Of a stretch of 64,000 bases of DNA, positions 29,244-38,548 are shown one piece after another. Numbering within the stretch: the first letter of the stretch is position 1; the number at the start of each line of letters is the position of its first letter. A program made the position numbers and the translations under genes. The notes below the pieces were generated by a model, which did no database searches, was not told where the DNA came from, and was given only the letters and a program-made list of their open reading frames with translations. The DNA is from Amycolatopsis eburnea. GTDB taxonomy: Bacteria > Actinomycetota > Actinomycetes > Mycobacteriales > Pseudonocardiaceae. The stretch spans positions 1 through 64,000 of the forward strand of contig NZ_RSEC01000024.1 in the NCBI RefSeq assembly GCF_003937945.1. Reading direction: 5' to 3'.

Positions 29244-31042
29244 CAGCCGAACGCGGCTCGCAGCGCGGGCTTGCCGCCCGTCACCGGGAGCGTCACCGAG
29301 GTCCTCGTCAGGTCGAGCGCCAGCCCCGCGCCCGGCTTGGGCCGCAGCGTGTAGTCGTGGTCGCTGGAGGCGAGCAGGAACTCGAGACGGTGGCCGGCGG
29401 CCAGGACGTAGTCCTTCGGCATCAGCTCGACGCCGATCCGGTAGGTCTGCCCGGGCGTGACCGGCTCGGTGCGGGCCGGGGACGTGCGGTTCTGCGGGTC
29501 GGTCCAGCCGCGGCTGATCACGTGCGACGTGCCGTCGGGAGCGCGGTCGAGCAGGATCGCCGAGACGTTCGCCGCGGGCCGGTCGAAGGCCAGCGCCAGG
29601 TCGGCGCGCGCGGTACCGGAAAGCCGTACGGACTGCTTCGCCGCCGGAGTCGCGTAGAGCAGGCGGTTCCCGGACGAAGCCAGGCCGGCCAGCTGCTCGA
29701 TGGTCTTCGACGAGTCGTCGGCGAGGGTTTCGACGGCCGCCTTGCCCGGCACCGGGTTGCGCGTGTCGATGGTGCCCTTCGACCGGCCGCCCGGCCACGG
29801 GTAGACGCGGACGTCGGTGGTGCCCGGCGCCGGCCAGTCGGCCTCGTCGGTCCAGGAGAGGTCTTCGCGCTGGATCGTCGCCTTCGGCTCGTTCTGGATG
29901 CCGTTGTCGACGCCGTAGAGGTAGTGCGACATCCACTTGTTCAGCGTCGCGAGCCAGACGTCGCGGCGCAGCGAGTACGGGTCGGCGTGCCCGGACTGGT
30001 GCAGCCAGATCTTGTGCTCGACCCCGTGCGCCTTGAGCGCGTCGTACCACTCGGCGACCTGGTCGGTCTTGACGTTCCAGTCGTTGAGGCCGTGCACCGC
30101 CAGCACCGACGCGTGCACCTTCGCGACGTCGTTGCGGTAGTTGCGGACGTCCCAGAACGGCGTGTAGTCGCCGGTCACGCGGTCCTGGTCGCGGGTCAGG
30201 CCGTCGATCACCGGACGGCAGACCTGCCGGTCTTCGCGGGTGTAGACGTACTCGGCGAGCACGTCGGCGTCCTCGCCCTGGTAACCGCCGGCCGCGACGA
30301 CGGCGCCGTCGTTGCGGTAGTACTGGTACCAGCTGGAGATCGCGGCGATCGGGACGATCGTCTCGAGGCCTTCGACGCCGGTGCTCGCGACGGCGTTGGG
30401 CAGCGTGCCGTTGTAGGAGACGCCCATCATGCCGGTCTTGCCCGTCGTCCAGTCCGCCTTCGCCGCGGCGCCGTTCGCGTCCTTCGCTCCCGCGCGGCCG
30501 TTGAGCCAGTCGACGACCGAGCGCGCGCCGATCGTCTCGTTGACGTCGCCGGTGGTCGGGCAGCCGGTCGAGAGGCCGCTGCCGAGCGATTCGCCGTAGA
30601 CGACGGCGAAGCCGCGCGCGGTGAAGTAGTCCTGGTAGCGCCAGGTGATCGGGGCGGCCGGGCCGACGCCGTGCGCGGCGACGCGCGGGCCTTCCGGACC
30701 GCGGGCGTACCCGGGCGCGTAGAGCTCGACGTCGACGTTGTGGTTGGCGACGTCGTTGCCGCCGGCGTAGTACGGGCTGGCCTGGTAGACGACGGGGACC
30801 TTGAGGCCCTGCTGGGTCGCGCGCGGGCGGACGACCTGGGCGTGCACGAGGTCGTCGGCGCCGTCGTGGTCGCTGTCGACGGGCGCGGTGACCCAGACGT
30901 CTTCGCGGACGACGTCGGCCGGGTCGAACACCGGTTGCGCCTGGCCGCCGGAGAACACCGGCGCGGGCGGGCCGGCGGCTTCCGCGGTGACCGCGGTCAG
31001 CGGCAGTGCGAGGACGGCGGCGAGCACGACTGCGGCTTTCAC
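29243..31042 (-). CDS. Secreted S15-family Xaa-Pro dipeptidyl-peptidase
   Basis: A 599-residue exported serine peptidase. The signal peptide is residues 1-22 (LAAVLALPLTAVTAEA). The alpha/beta-hydrolase core carries nucleophile Ser in GVSYNGTLPN, Asp in HGLNDWNV and His in HQSGHADP. A C-terminal jelly-roll domain (RLSGTARADLALAFDRPAANV and beyond) is typical of S15/CocE proteins. It removes Xaa-Pro dipeptides or acts as an ester hydrolase. It is first in a two-gene unit with the YdcF-like gene and divergent from the DUF4139 gene across 84 bp. Confidence 0.9.
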   Translation of the reverse strand: MKAAVVLAAVLALPLTAVTAEAAGPPAPVFSGGQAQPVFDPADVVREDVWVTAPVDSDHDGADDLVHAQVVRPRATQQGLKVPVVYQASPYYAGGNDVANHNVDVELYAPGYARGPEGPRVAAHGVGPAAPITWRYQDYFTARGFAVVYGESLGSGLSTGCPTTGDVNETIGARSVVDWLNGRAGAKDANGAAAKADWTTGKTGMMGVSYNGTLPNAVASTGVEGLETIVPIAAISSWYQYYRNDGAVVAAGGYQGEDADVLAEYVYTREDRQVCRPVIDGLTRDQDRVTGDYTPFWDVRNYRNDVAKVHASVLAVHGLNDWNVKTDQVAEWYDALKAHGVEHKIWLHQSGHADPYSLRRDVWLATLNKWMSHYLYGVDNGIQNEPKATIQREDLSWTDEADWPAPGTTDVRVYPWPGGRSKGTIDTRNPVPGKAAVETLADDSSKTIEQLAGLASSGNRLLYATPAAKQSVRLSGTARADLALAFDRPAANVSAILLDRAPDGTSHVISRGWTDPQNRTSPARTEPVTPGQTYRIGVELMPKDYVLAAGHRLEFLLASSDHDYTLRPKPGAGLALDLTRTSVTLPVTGGKPALRAAFG

Positions 31043-31126
31043 TCAAACCCCCAAGCCGGGCGAAGCGGACGGGTTCCGAGACTTCCGTCCCGGCCTCGGA
31101 GGTGTCAAGAGACTAACGTCGGAGGC

Positions 31127-32680
31127 ATGCCGACCGTGGAAGCGCCGATCGCCGCCGTGACCGTCTACCCGCAGCAGGCCCGGATCACCCGCCGGGGCAA
31201 AGCGCCGCTGGACGGCGGGCCCCGCCTGACGTTCGCGGGCCTGCCCCCGGCCCTCGACCCGGCGTCGGTGCGCGTCACCGGCACGGGCCCGGCGCTGATC
31301 ACCGGGGTGGACGTGCGAACCGACCGGCACGCCTCGCCGGCCGACGCGGCGTTGCGCGCCCTCGTCGAGCAGCGGCGCGCGGACCAGGCCACGCTCGACG
31401 GCGTCGTGGACGACGAAGCGGCCGAAGCGATGAAGGTGGATCTGCTGACTTCGCTGGCGAAGCGGAGCGGGGGCAGCTTCGCGAAGGCGCTGGCTGCCGG
31501 AACGGCCGAGCCCGCGCGGGTGGGCGAGGTGACGGACGAGCTGAGCGCGCGGCTGGCGGCGGCGCTGAAGTCGCGGCGGGTGCTTTCGGACCGGATCACC
31601 CGGCTGCGCGAGGACCTCGCGGCGCTGGACCGGCGGATCGAGGCGCACAGCGCGCGGTCCGAAGAGGACAGTACGTCGGTCATCGTTGAGCTGGAGATCT
31701 CGGATCCGGCCGGCTCGGCGGAGCTGGAACTGTCCTATGTGGTCCCGGGGGCGAGCTGGACACCGGGGTACGACATCCGGGTGCACGGGACCGACGTCAC
31801 GGTGGTGTCGTACGGGCTGGTCAGCCAGCACACGGGTGAGGACTGGCCGGAGTGCGAGCTGGCGCTGTCGACGGCGCGGCCGGCGGTTTCGGTGGTGGTG
31901 CCAGAGCTTTCGCCGTGGTTCCTGGACCGGGTCCACCCGGTGCCGGCGGCCCCGGCGGCAGCTTACGGGGGTGCGGGAGGCGGGATTCCGGAAGGCGCGC
32001 GGGGTTTCGCCGCGTTGGCCGCGGCTCCGATGGCGCCGAAGCTGGCGTCGGTCGAGCAGGGGACGACGGCGGTGACGTACCGGCCGTCGCGTCCGGTGGC
32101 GGTGCCGTCCGGGGCGCAGGGGCATCGGACGACGTTGGCTTCGCTTTCGCTCACCGCCGTTTTGGGGTACGTGACGGCTCCGGTGCTGGCCGAGGAGGCT
32201 TATCTGCGGGCGGTGGTGGTCAATTCTTCTTCGGTTGCCTTGCTGCCCGGGCGTGCTTCGGTGTTCCACGAGGCTGAGTTCGTGGGGACGACTTCGCTGG
32301 AGGCTTGGGCTCCTGGGGAGGAACTGGAGCTGGCTTTGGGGGTCGACGACCGGATCCGGGTGGAGCGGGAGCTGGTGCGGCGTTCCGCGTCCAAGGCGGC
32401 TTTGTCGGGGCTGAGGCGGCGGGAGGCGGAGTATCGGATTTCAGTGGGGAACTATGGGCCTCGTCCGGCTTCGGTGACTGTTTTGGATCAGGCGCCGGTT
32501 TCGCGGGATGACGGGGTGACGGTGAAGGACGTGAAGACTTCGCCGGAGCCGGTGGAGACTTCGGCTTTGGGGGAGTTCACTTGGAAGCTGGAGCTGGGGG
32601 CCGGGGAGACGGGTGAGGTGAGGCTTTCGTACCGGGTGGATGTGGCGAAGGAGGTGGAGTTGTCGGGATGGCGGGAGTGA
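31127..32680 (+). CDS. DUF4139/MuiA family protein
   Basis: A 517-residue protein with an N-terminal DUF4140-like segment (APIAAVTVYPQQARITRRG), a coiled coil (about 150-190) and a C-terminal DUF4139 beta domain (YVVPGASWTPGYDIRVHG, TGEDWPECELALSTARPA). Such proteins are called mucoidy inhibitor A-like, but the function is unknown. The ATG at 31127 follows GGAGG with very short spacing, which is unusual. The last 500 bp use far more T at third codon positions than the first kilobase, a visible change in base composition near the low-GC gene that follows. Confidence 0.85.
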   Translation: MPTVEAPIAAVTVYPQQARITRRGKAPLDGGPRLTFAGLPPALDPASVRVTGTGPALITGVDVRTDRHASPADAALRALVEQRRADQATLDGVVDDEAAEAMKVDLLTSLAKRSGGSFAKALAAGTAEPARVGEVTDELSARLAAALKSRRVLSDRITRLREDLAALDRRIEAHSARSEEDSTSVIVELEISDPAGSAELELSYVVPGASWTPGYDIRVHGTDVTVVSYGLVSQHTGEDWPECELALSTARPAVSVVVPELSPWFLDRVHPVPAAPAAAYGGAGGGIPEGARGFAALAAAPMAPKLASVEQGTTAVTYRPSRPVAVPSGAQGHRTTLASLSLTAVLGYVTAPVLAEEAYLRAVVVNSSSVALLPGRASVFHEAEFVGTTSLEAWAPGEELELALGVDDRIRVERELVRRSASKAALSGLRRREAEYRISVGNYGPRPASVTVLDQAPVSRDDGVTVKDVKTSPEPVETSALGEFTWKLELGAGETGEVRLSYRVDVAKEVELSGWRE

Positions 32681-32718
32681 ACCGCGGCACGCCGTTTCAA
32701 CAGAAGTTACCGTCTCGA

Positions 32719-32730
32719 CGAACCGGTTCG
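32719..32730. promoter_or_regulatory. Perfect 12-bp palindrome upstream of the STAND-like gene
   Basis: CGAACCGGTTCG is a perfect palindrome 100 bp before the next start, in the AT-richer 149-bp gap after the DUF4139 gene. It could be an operator for the downstream gene. No regulator gene is adjacent, so this is only a candidate. Confidence 0.3.
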
Positions 32731-32829
32731 ATAAAAACTTCCGAATTCAAATCCCGGAGAAGTAACAGCCGAACTGCGTCCAGCGATCAGTAGGACTGGT
32801 AGTGCAGGCCGAGGCAAACCGGGGACGAC

Positions 32830-35409
32830 ATGGCAAAGTACCAGCAGACCACACTGCGCCAACCTCGAGCCCACCACAAGAAGTCGATCCTTATCCTATT
32901 AGCCACCTCTGTCGCATTCGCTGCAATTTTCGCCATCACGAGAGTAACAAAATTACCTTTTCCAGCCAGCGTAACCGCAGCGGGGGTAAGCGCAGGTGCT
33001 GCTGTCGCGAGCGCCGCAATCAGCCTGGCCACCCTACTCGGAACACAGTTCCGAGAATCACGAAAATCTAAATTAATCGGAAAAGAAGGCGTCAGGAAAA
33101 GCTTTGACGCGATCGTCCAGAACCTCTTAGTTTCACATCCGAAGCACGGCTGCCCCACCGTCGGTGAAATCGAAGACCCGACTCAAATCGGCGTATCTCG
33201 ATCACTTCTGGACAGTACCGGCAGGCGCGCCGATGCCAGCTACATAGAACGAGATGTTCACCGCGAAGTAATCAGGTCACTGCGGGAATTCAACTTCACA
33301 TTGATCATCGGCGAGTCGAAATCAGGAAAGTCGCGGATCGCTTTTGAATGTGTCCGCGAAATTTTTCCGGATAGACTCTTTGTGAGCCCCGTCAGCGGAG
33401 CCGCTGCTCGAAACATGACGACACAGAACTTGCTACTAGAAGACACCGTGATCTGGCTGGACGACTTCGAGAGGTTCCTTACCGCCGACGGACTCGACCA
33501 AGCAGCAATCAACAAGTACATGAGTACGAAGAATTGCTCGATAGTCGCAACGATCCGGTCCGCCGCTCACGCGGACCTTGCACCGGAATCGACCCGACAG
33601 GAAACTGCCGAATGGCGAATAGTTCAGCAGGCCCGGTCAGTGCGACTTTCTCGAACCCTGACCAATGAGGAGCATGCCCGACTCCCTCGCGAACTCGCCG
33701 GAATCCTCGACCGAAACACCTCGCTCGGCCTCGCCGAGTACCTATCGGGCGCCACGGACCTGCTCGACAGGTACCGCGATGCAGAAGAAGCTCACCCGGT
33801 CGGCTGGGCGCTGACCCGCGCCACGATCGATTTGGTCCGGTGCGGCCTTCAGCAACCACTCCCGACCATGATCCAGACCGCCGCCACGAAACTACTGCCG
33901 AAAATCCCAGACGATCCTGATTACCAGCAGGCATGGAAGTGGGCGCTGGATCCTATTTACGGATCCAGCGCACTCCTCGCGAAACGAGAAAACGGGATCA
34001 GGCCGTTCGACTATTTGCTGGAAAAATCGGAGCATCCGATTCCGACTGAGGTCTGGGAAGTAGCCCGACAGGTGGACACGCCAGTCGAACTAGCGTCGGT
34101 TGGCTTCGCCGCCTTCATCAACCGGCAGTTCGACCTGACCAGGAGCTTGCAGCGAAAGCTGATCCTGATCGCCGATGGCCAGCAGAAAGCTCGCGCCCAC
34201 TATCACCTGGCGATCTGCGAAATCATCGCAGGTAACCGGGCCGAAGCGATCAAAAACGCCAAAATCAGCGACGACCTCGGCTACGATCTGGCTCCCTATC
34301 TGGTCGGCGACATACTCGCAAAACGGAAGCGCAGACGCGAGGCCGAAGCGTACTTCAACCGAGCCTTGGACCGCGGAGTCGCGCCGGCAGCATATCAACT
34401 GGCGAAACTGGCCCGCTGGCACGACGACACCGAAAAAGAAGTCGAATACCTAAAGAATGGCTCCGCCGCCGGTGACCCCAACTGCACTATTCGACTTTCC
34501 GAGGTATACAGAGATACCGGCAAAGCCGAAGAAGCAGAACTCCTACTCAAGGAGCTGGCGAAAAAAGGACACCCAGGAGCCACAATGATGCTCGGCGACC
34601 TGAAGCTCGCCTCCAAGAACTACCATGAAGCACTCGCATGGTACGAGTCGGCAGCAGCCAAAGGTGGTCGAAATGCAGCCCTGAACGCTGGCCTTGTCAA
34701 CGAGGTGATGAACAATCCCAAAGCCGCCGAGGAGTGGTACAGGAAAGCAATCGAACACGACCCACGCCGAGCCCACCTATACCTAGGCTGCTTGTACGTA
34801 AAACTCAAGCGACACCAGGAAGCGATCGACCTGCTCGAGCCACTCGCCGATCGCTACAGCATCGCAGTCGACCGTTTGAGTATCGCCTACGTGAGCCAAC
34901 GGCGCCTCGGCGACGCTCAAATCTTGCTCGAACGGGCCGCATTGTCGAACACACCGGGGACACGGCACCGACTTGGCGAGCTCCACGAATCACAAGGCGA
35001 CCTCGAGGCAGCCTCGTTGTGGTACCGACGAGGAGCGAACACCGGGGACCGGCACTGCATGGCCCACCTCGGCATGCTCTTGATCAGAATGAGAAAAGTA
35101 GACATGGCTCAGAAATGGATCATTCGCGCTAATGACGGCGGCTCGGATCCGATGGCTCAACAACTGCTGCGCCTCCTCAAGATACTGAAGCTCCTCGAAT
35201 CGAGGTCACTATTGGACTTGTTCATGAAGGTAGGCACCAGCCGCCTCGTCGCAAAAATTGCGAGGAAGGTCCTATTTCGAAAGCTACAGCGCGTTTCCCG
35301 ATCAAGCCCCTCCCGACTGGGGATCTGGTTCCTTGAGCTGCAAGAGTGGAGTCTCGGCTCGCTGGACGAGATCGAGTTACCGAATAAGATCAGAAAACGA
35401 GCCGCATGA
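32830..35409 (+). CDS. Membrane-anchored STAND-like P-loop NTPase with TPR/Sel1 repeats (unassigned function)
   Basis: An 859-residue protein I cannot assign to a named family. Residues 19-38 and about 45-71 are hydrophobic, giving two membrane segments. A motif YIERDVHREVIRSL (138-151) precedes Walker A GESKSGKS (161-168), Walker B TVIWLDD (206-212) and a sensor-like IVATIRS (238-244), as in STAND or AAA-type NTPases. From about residue 440 to 800 there are roughly ten helical repeats of about 35 residues (Sel1/TPR type, for example EALAWYESAAAKGGRNAALN, EAEAYFNRALDRGVAPAAYQ). Codon third positions are much less GC-rich than in all neighbours, which suggests acquisition. It stands alone between unrelated genes. 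Confidence 0.8.
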   Translation: MAKYQQTTLRQPRAHHKKSILILLATSVAFAAIFAITRVTKLPFPASVTAAGVSAGAAVASAAISLATLLGTQFRESRKSKLIGKEGVRKSFDAIVQNLLVSHPKHGCPTVGEIEDPTQIGVSRSLLDSTGRRADASYIERDVHREVIRSLREFNFTLIIGESKSGKSRIAFECVREIFPDRLFVSPVSGAAARNMTTQNLLLEDTVIWLDDFERFLTADGLDQAAINKYMSTKNCSIVATIRSAAHADLAPESTRQETAEWRIVQQARSVRLSRTLTNEEHARLPRELAGILDRNTSLGLAEYLSGATDLLDRYRDAEEAHPVGWALTRATIDLVRCGLQQPLPTMIQTAATKLLPKIPDDPDYQQAWKWALDPIYGSSALLAKRENGIRPFDYLLEKSEHPIPTEVWEVARQVDTPVELASVGFAAFINRQFDLTRSLQRKLILIADGQQKARAHYHLAICEIIAGNRAEAIKNAKISDDLGYDLAPYLVGDILAKRKRRREAEAYFNRALDRGVAPAAYQLAKLARWHDDTEKEVEYLKNGSAAGDPNCTIRLSEVYRDTGKAEEAELLLKELAKKGHPGATMMLGDLKLASKNYHEALAWYESAAAKGGRNAALNAGLVNEVMNNPKAAEEWYRKAIEHDPRRAHLYLGCLYVKLKRHQEAIDLLEPLADRYSIAVDRLSIAYVSQRRLGDAQILLERAALSNTPGTRHRLGELHESQGDLEAASLWYRRGANTGDRHCMAHLGMLLIRMRKVDMAQKWIIRANDGGSDPMAQQLLRLLKILKLLESRSLLDLFMKVGTSRLVAKIARKVLFRKLQRVSRSSPSRLGIWFLELQEWSLGSLDEIELPNKIRKRAA

Positions 35410-35437
35410 CAGCACCTGCGGAGACCGTACCCTGCAA

Positions 35438-35486
35438 CAGAGCACCCGGCCTGCCGCACGAAGATTGACAGCGGCCGGGGGCTCTG
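35438..35486. terminator. Bidirectional terminator hairpin
   Basis: CAGAGC-A-CCCGGCC and GGCCGGG-G-GCTCTG form a 13-bp stem with one A/G mismatch and a 21-base loop. It sits in the 96-bp gap between two convergent genes, the STAND-like NTPase and the CBS protein, so it can serve both. No T tract is seen. Confidence 0.6.
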
Positions 35487-35505
35487 CTCGCGGTCAGTCG
35501 TGGTG

Positions 35506-35937
35506 TCAGCCCTGGGCGATGTACGCCTGCAGCTGTTCCTGACTCTGCTCCAGCTGTTCCATCCGGTTCTTCACCACGTCCCCGATGGACACGATCCCCG
35601 CCAGCCGCCCGTCGACCACCACCGGGACGTGGCGGATGCGGCGCTCGGTCATCAGGACCGACAGCTGGTCCACCGAGTCCTCCGGGCCGCAGCTCGCCAC
35701 CAGCTTGGTCATGATCTCCGAGACCGGGCCCTCCAGCAGGGCCGGCCCTCGCTCGTTCAGCCGGCGGACGACGTCACGTTCCGAGACGATGCCCGCGATC
35801 GAGCCGTCGGGGGCGACGACGACCATCGCGCCCACGTTGTGTTCGGCCAGGCCGGTCAGCAGTGTGGTCACCGTGGTGTCCGGGGTGACCGTCGCGACCG
35901 CCGTCCCCTTCGTGCGCAGCAGATCCGCAATCCGCAT
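35506..35937 (-). CDS. CBS-pair domain protein
   Basis: A 143-residue protein made almost entirely of two CBS domains (about 1-65 and 72-128): TVTPDTTVTTLLTGLAEHNV, IVSERDVVRRL, then DSVDQLSVLMTERRIRHVPVV and IVSIGDVVKNRM. The C-terminal 20 residues form a Gln-rich helix. CBS pairs bind adenine nucleotides and sense energy state. Single-module proteins like this are common in actinobacteria and their partner proteins are usually unknown. Confidence 0.9.
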   Translation of the reverse strand: MRIADLLRTKGTAVATVTPDTTVTTLLTGLAEHNVGAMVVVAPDGSIAGIVSERDVVRRLNERGPALLEGPVSEIMTKLVASCGPEDSVDQLSVLMTERRIRHVPVVVDGRLAGIVSIGDVVKNRMEQLEQSQEQLQAYIAQG

Positions 35938-36039
35938 GGCGATCCTTCCCGTCGGTGAGCTGGATCACCACAGGGTAGGTCCCTCCGGCACCGCGCGAAA
36001 GTCCGGCAAACGGGGCGTGTTCGTGGTATTCGAACCGAT

Positions 36040-36486
36040 TCAGCCGAGGCGTTCGGCCAGGCCGTCCAGTGCCGAGCGGATGCCGGCCGCGTAGTCGTCG
36101 TCGCCGAGGGCGGTGAGGCGGGCGCGGGCCAGGGCCAGCTGTTCGCGGGCGGCCGCCAGGTCACCCAGCTTGCGGTAGTCCTCGCCCAGGTTGAGGTGCA
36201 GCGACGGGTAGAACCCGCGCACCGCCAGGGACGCGTGGTACTCCTGGGCCCGCGAATCCGTCAGGGAATCCGCCGCCGCCAGTGCGCGCAGGTCCCACGC
36301 GAGCTCTTCGGCCGGGTCGTCGCAGACGTCGGCCATGTGGTGGGCGAGCGCGACGCGGTGCAGCGGGTCGCCGTCCGGGCCGATCGAGTCCCACAACGCC
36401 GTGAAAGTCGCGTACGCGCCGGCGCGGTCGCCGCCGATGTGCTGGCGCAGGCCGGCGTCGATCGCCACCATCACGTCGTCGGTCAT
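36040..36486 (-). CDS. Small TPR-like helical protein coupled to MocR regulator
   Basis: A 148-residue, mostly helical protein. The segment SLHLNLGEDYRKLGDLAAAREQLALARARL has the TPR pattern. The DDPAEELAWDLRALAAADSL portion is typical of a family of short actinobacterial TPR proteins. The ATG at 36484-36486 overlaps the stop of the MocR gene (ATGA), indicating coupled translation. No enzyme motif is visible. Confidence 0.78.
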   Translation of the reverse strand: MTDDVMVAIDAGLRQHIGGDRAGAYATFTALWDSIGPDGDPLHRVALAHHMADVCDDPAEELAWDLRALAAADSLTDSRAQEYHASLAVRGFYPSLHLNLGEDYRKLGDLAAAREQLALARARLTALGDDDYAAGIRSALDGLAERLG

Positions 36487-37916
36487 GCCGCTCCCCCGTC
36501 CGCCAGCGCCCGCAGCCGGGCCAGTCCCGGCTCGATCCGCTCGGCCGCGACCGCACCGTAACCGAACACCAGCCCGTGCCGCCGCTCGCCCACCCCGAAG
36601 TCCCCCAACGAGTACAGCCGGACGCCGTGCCGCCGGGCCGCGCGGACCAGCGGGCCGCAGTCCGACGAAGCCACCGCGCTCAGGTGCAGGCCCGCCGACG
36701 ACGGCAACGGCGTCAGGAAGTCCGCGAACGAGGCCAGCGACCGGGACAGCAGCTCGTGCCGCTCGCGGTAGATCTTCCGCATCCGCCGGACGTGCCTGGC
36801 GAAGCCGCCTTCGGCCATGAACGCCGCGAGCGCCGCCTGCTCGACGTTCGGCGCGTGCCAGTCGGTCAGGTAGCGGGCCTTGACCAACGCGGGCACGAGC
36901 GACGGCGGCGCGATGAGGAAACCCAGCCGCAGCGCCGGCGAGAGCACCTTCGAGAACGAGCCCACGTAGACGACCCGGCCCCGGGAATCGAGGCTGTGCA
37001 ACGGTTCCAGCGGCCGCCCGGTGTAGCGGAACTCGGTGTCGTAGTCGTCCTCGACGAGCACGGCGTCGTTCCGCTCGGCCCAGTCGAGCAGCTCCAGCCG
37101 CCGGTCCAGCGACATCGACAGCCCCAGCGGGTACTGGTGCGACGGCGTCACGTACACCAGCCGCGTCCCGGCCGGGATCGCGCTCACGACGATCCCGGAC
37201 GCGTCCACCGGCACCGGCGCGACCCGGACGCCGCGGGCGGCGAGCACCAGCCGCGGCGGCGGGTAGCCGGGGTCCTCGACGGCGGCAAGGTCGCCGTCGC
37301 GGAGCAGCACCCGCGCGACCAGGTCGGTCGTCTGCTGCGCGCCGGCGGTGACGACGACCTGCGCCGCGCTCGCCCGGACGTCCCGCGACACCCCGGCGTG
37401 CCGCGCGATCTCCTCGCGCAACGCCGCCAGGCCCTGCGGATCGCCGTAGGTCATCAGGTCGGCTTGGCCGGCGCGCAGCCGCTGCGTGACCAGCCGGCGC
37501 CAGGTGTCGAACGGGAAGCGGGTCAGGTCCGGGACGCCGGGGCGGAAGTCGAACTCCGGCGCCGGGGCGAACGGCGCCGGGGGCGGCGGGACGGCGTCCC
37601 ACTCCGGCAGCGGCCGCACGCCGGACACGGGTGACGGCTCCGGGCGCGCCGCCGCGGACGCCGTGACGAACGTGCCGGCGCCGACGCGGCCGGACAGGAA
37701 GCCCTCGGCGGTGAGCCGGTCGTAGGCCGCGCTGACCGTCGTCCGGGAGACCGCCAGCCGCTGCGCGAGCTCACGCGTGGGCGGCAACGCCTCGCCGGGC
37801 CGGATCCGGCCGGCCAGGATCGCCGCGCGGAGCTGCCGGTAGATCGCGTCGCGGTGCCCGCGCGTGCCGGTCAGGTCGATGTGGATCTCCACCGGCGCCA
37901 GTCTAGATTGGCCCAC
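36483..37916 (-). CDS. MocR/PdxR-type regulator (GntR helix-turn-helix plus aminotransferase domain)
   Basis: A 477-residue regulator. Residues about 20-85 form a GntR-type winged helix (GEALPPTRELAQRLAVSRTT, LTAEGFLSGRVGAGTFV). The rest is a fold-type I aminotransferase domain with the PLP-lysine segment YVGSFSKVLSPALRLGFLI and the EDDYDTEFRY motif. Such proteins sense pyridoxal phosphate or amino compounds. The GTG at 37916 has GAGG eight bases upstream; a second in-frame GTG at 37892 is an alternative. It is divergent from the TIGR03086-type gene across 59 bp. Confidence 0.88.
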   Translation of the reverse strand: MGQSRLAPVEIHIDLTGTRGHRDAIYRQLRAAILAGRIRPGEALPPTRELAQRLAVSRTTVSAAYDRLTAEGFLSGRVGAGTFVTASAAARPEPSPVSGVRPLPEWDAVPPPPAPFAPAPEFDFRPGVPDLTRFPFDTWRRLVTQRLRAGQADLMTYGDPQGLAALREEIARHAGVSRDVRASAAQVVVTAGAQQTTDLVARVLLRDGDLAAVEDPGYPPPRLVLAARGVRVAPVPVDASGIVVSAIPAGTRLVYVTPSHQYPLGLSMSLDRRLELLDWAERNDAVLVEDDYDTEFRYTGRPLEPLHSLDSRGRVVYVGSFSKVLSPALRLGFLIAPPSLVPALVKARYLTDWHAPNVEQAALAAFMAEGGFARHVRRMRKIYRERHELLSRSLASFADFLTPLPSSAGLHLSAVASSDCGPLVRAARRHGVRLYSLGDFGVGERRHGLVFGYGAVAAERIEPGLARLRALADGGAA

Positions 37917-37975
37917 CGGAAGTGCCTCGGATTTGGCACTGTCCGTGGTCCGCTGGCCCGCCTAGCGTGCGAAGC

Positions 37976-38548
37976 ATGGATCTCCGCGAACTCGACCGCC
38001 GCGCCCTGCTCGTCCTCGACAAGATCGTCGCCGCCGTCACCCCCGCCGACCTCGCCCGCCCCACTCCGTGCGCGGGCTGGACGCTGGCCGACCTGCTGCG
38101 CCACCAGGTCAGCGAAAACCACGCCTTCGCGACCGCCGCCCGCGAGGGCTCGGCGCCGGACTGGGACGCGGGCGACCTCGGCGACGACGCCCCGGCCGCG
38201 TACCAGGCCTCCGTCGACGACTTCCTCGACGCCTTCGCCGACGACGCCGTGCTGGAGCGGCAGCTCACGATCAACCACTTCGGCACGTTCCCCGGCCCGA
38301 TCGCCGCCCACATGCACCTGGTCGACACCGTCGCGCACGGCTGGGACCTGGCGCGCACGCTGGGCCTGCCCTACGAGCCCGACGCCGAAGCCGTGCACGT
38401 CGCCCTCAAGCTCGCCGAGCGGATCCCGGACGAAGGGCGCGAGAAGAACAACTCGTTCGCCCACAGCGTCGAGGTCCCCGCGGACGCGAGCGAACTGGAC
38501 CGGTTCCTGGCCCTGCTCGGCCGCGATCCCGCTTGGACTGTCAGCTGA
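37976..38548 (+). CDS. TIGR03086-type DinB/mycothiol-maleylpyruvate-isomerase-fold protein
   Basis: A 190-residue protein starting MDLRELDRRALLVLDKIVAAV and containing PTPCAGWTLADLLRHQVSENH, the pattern of the TIGR03086 branch of the mycothiol-dependent isomerase N-terminal (DinB-like) fold. The metal-binding histidines are probably those in LRHQVSENH and AHMHLVDTVAHGWDLA. The reaction is unknown; the family is often linked to mycothiol-dependent chemistry. Its 3' end overlaps the convergent metallopeptidase gene by 8 bp. Confidence 0.82.
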   Translation: MDLRELDRRALLVLDKIVAAVTPADLARPTPCAGWTLADLLRHQVSENHAFATAAREGSAPDWDAGDLGDDAPAAYQASVDDFLDAFADDAVLERQLTINHFGTFPGPIAAHMHLVDTVAHGWDLARTLGLPYEPDAEAVHVALKLAERIPDEGREKNNSFAHSVEVPADASELDRFLALLGRDPAWTVS

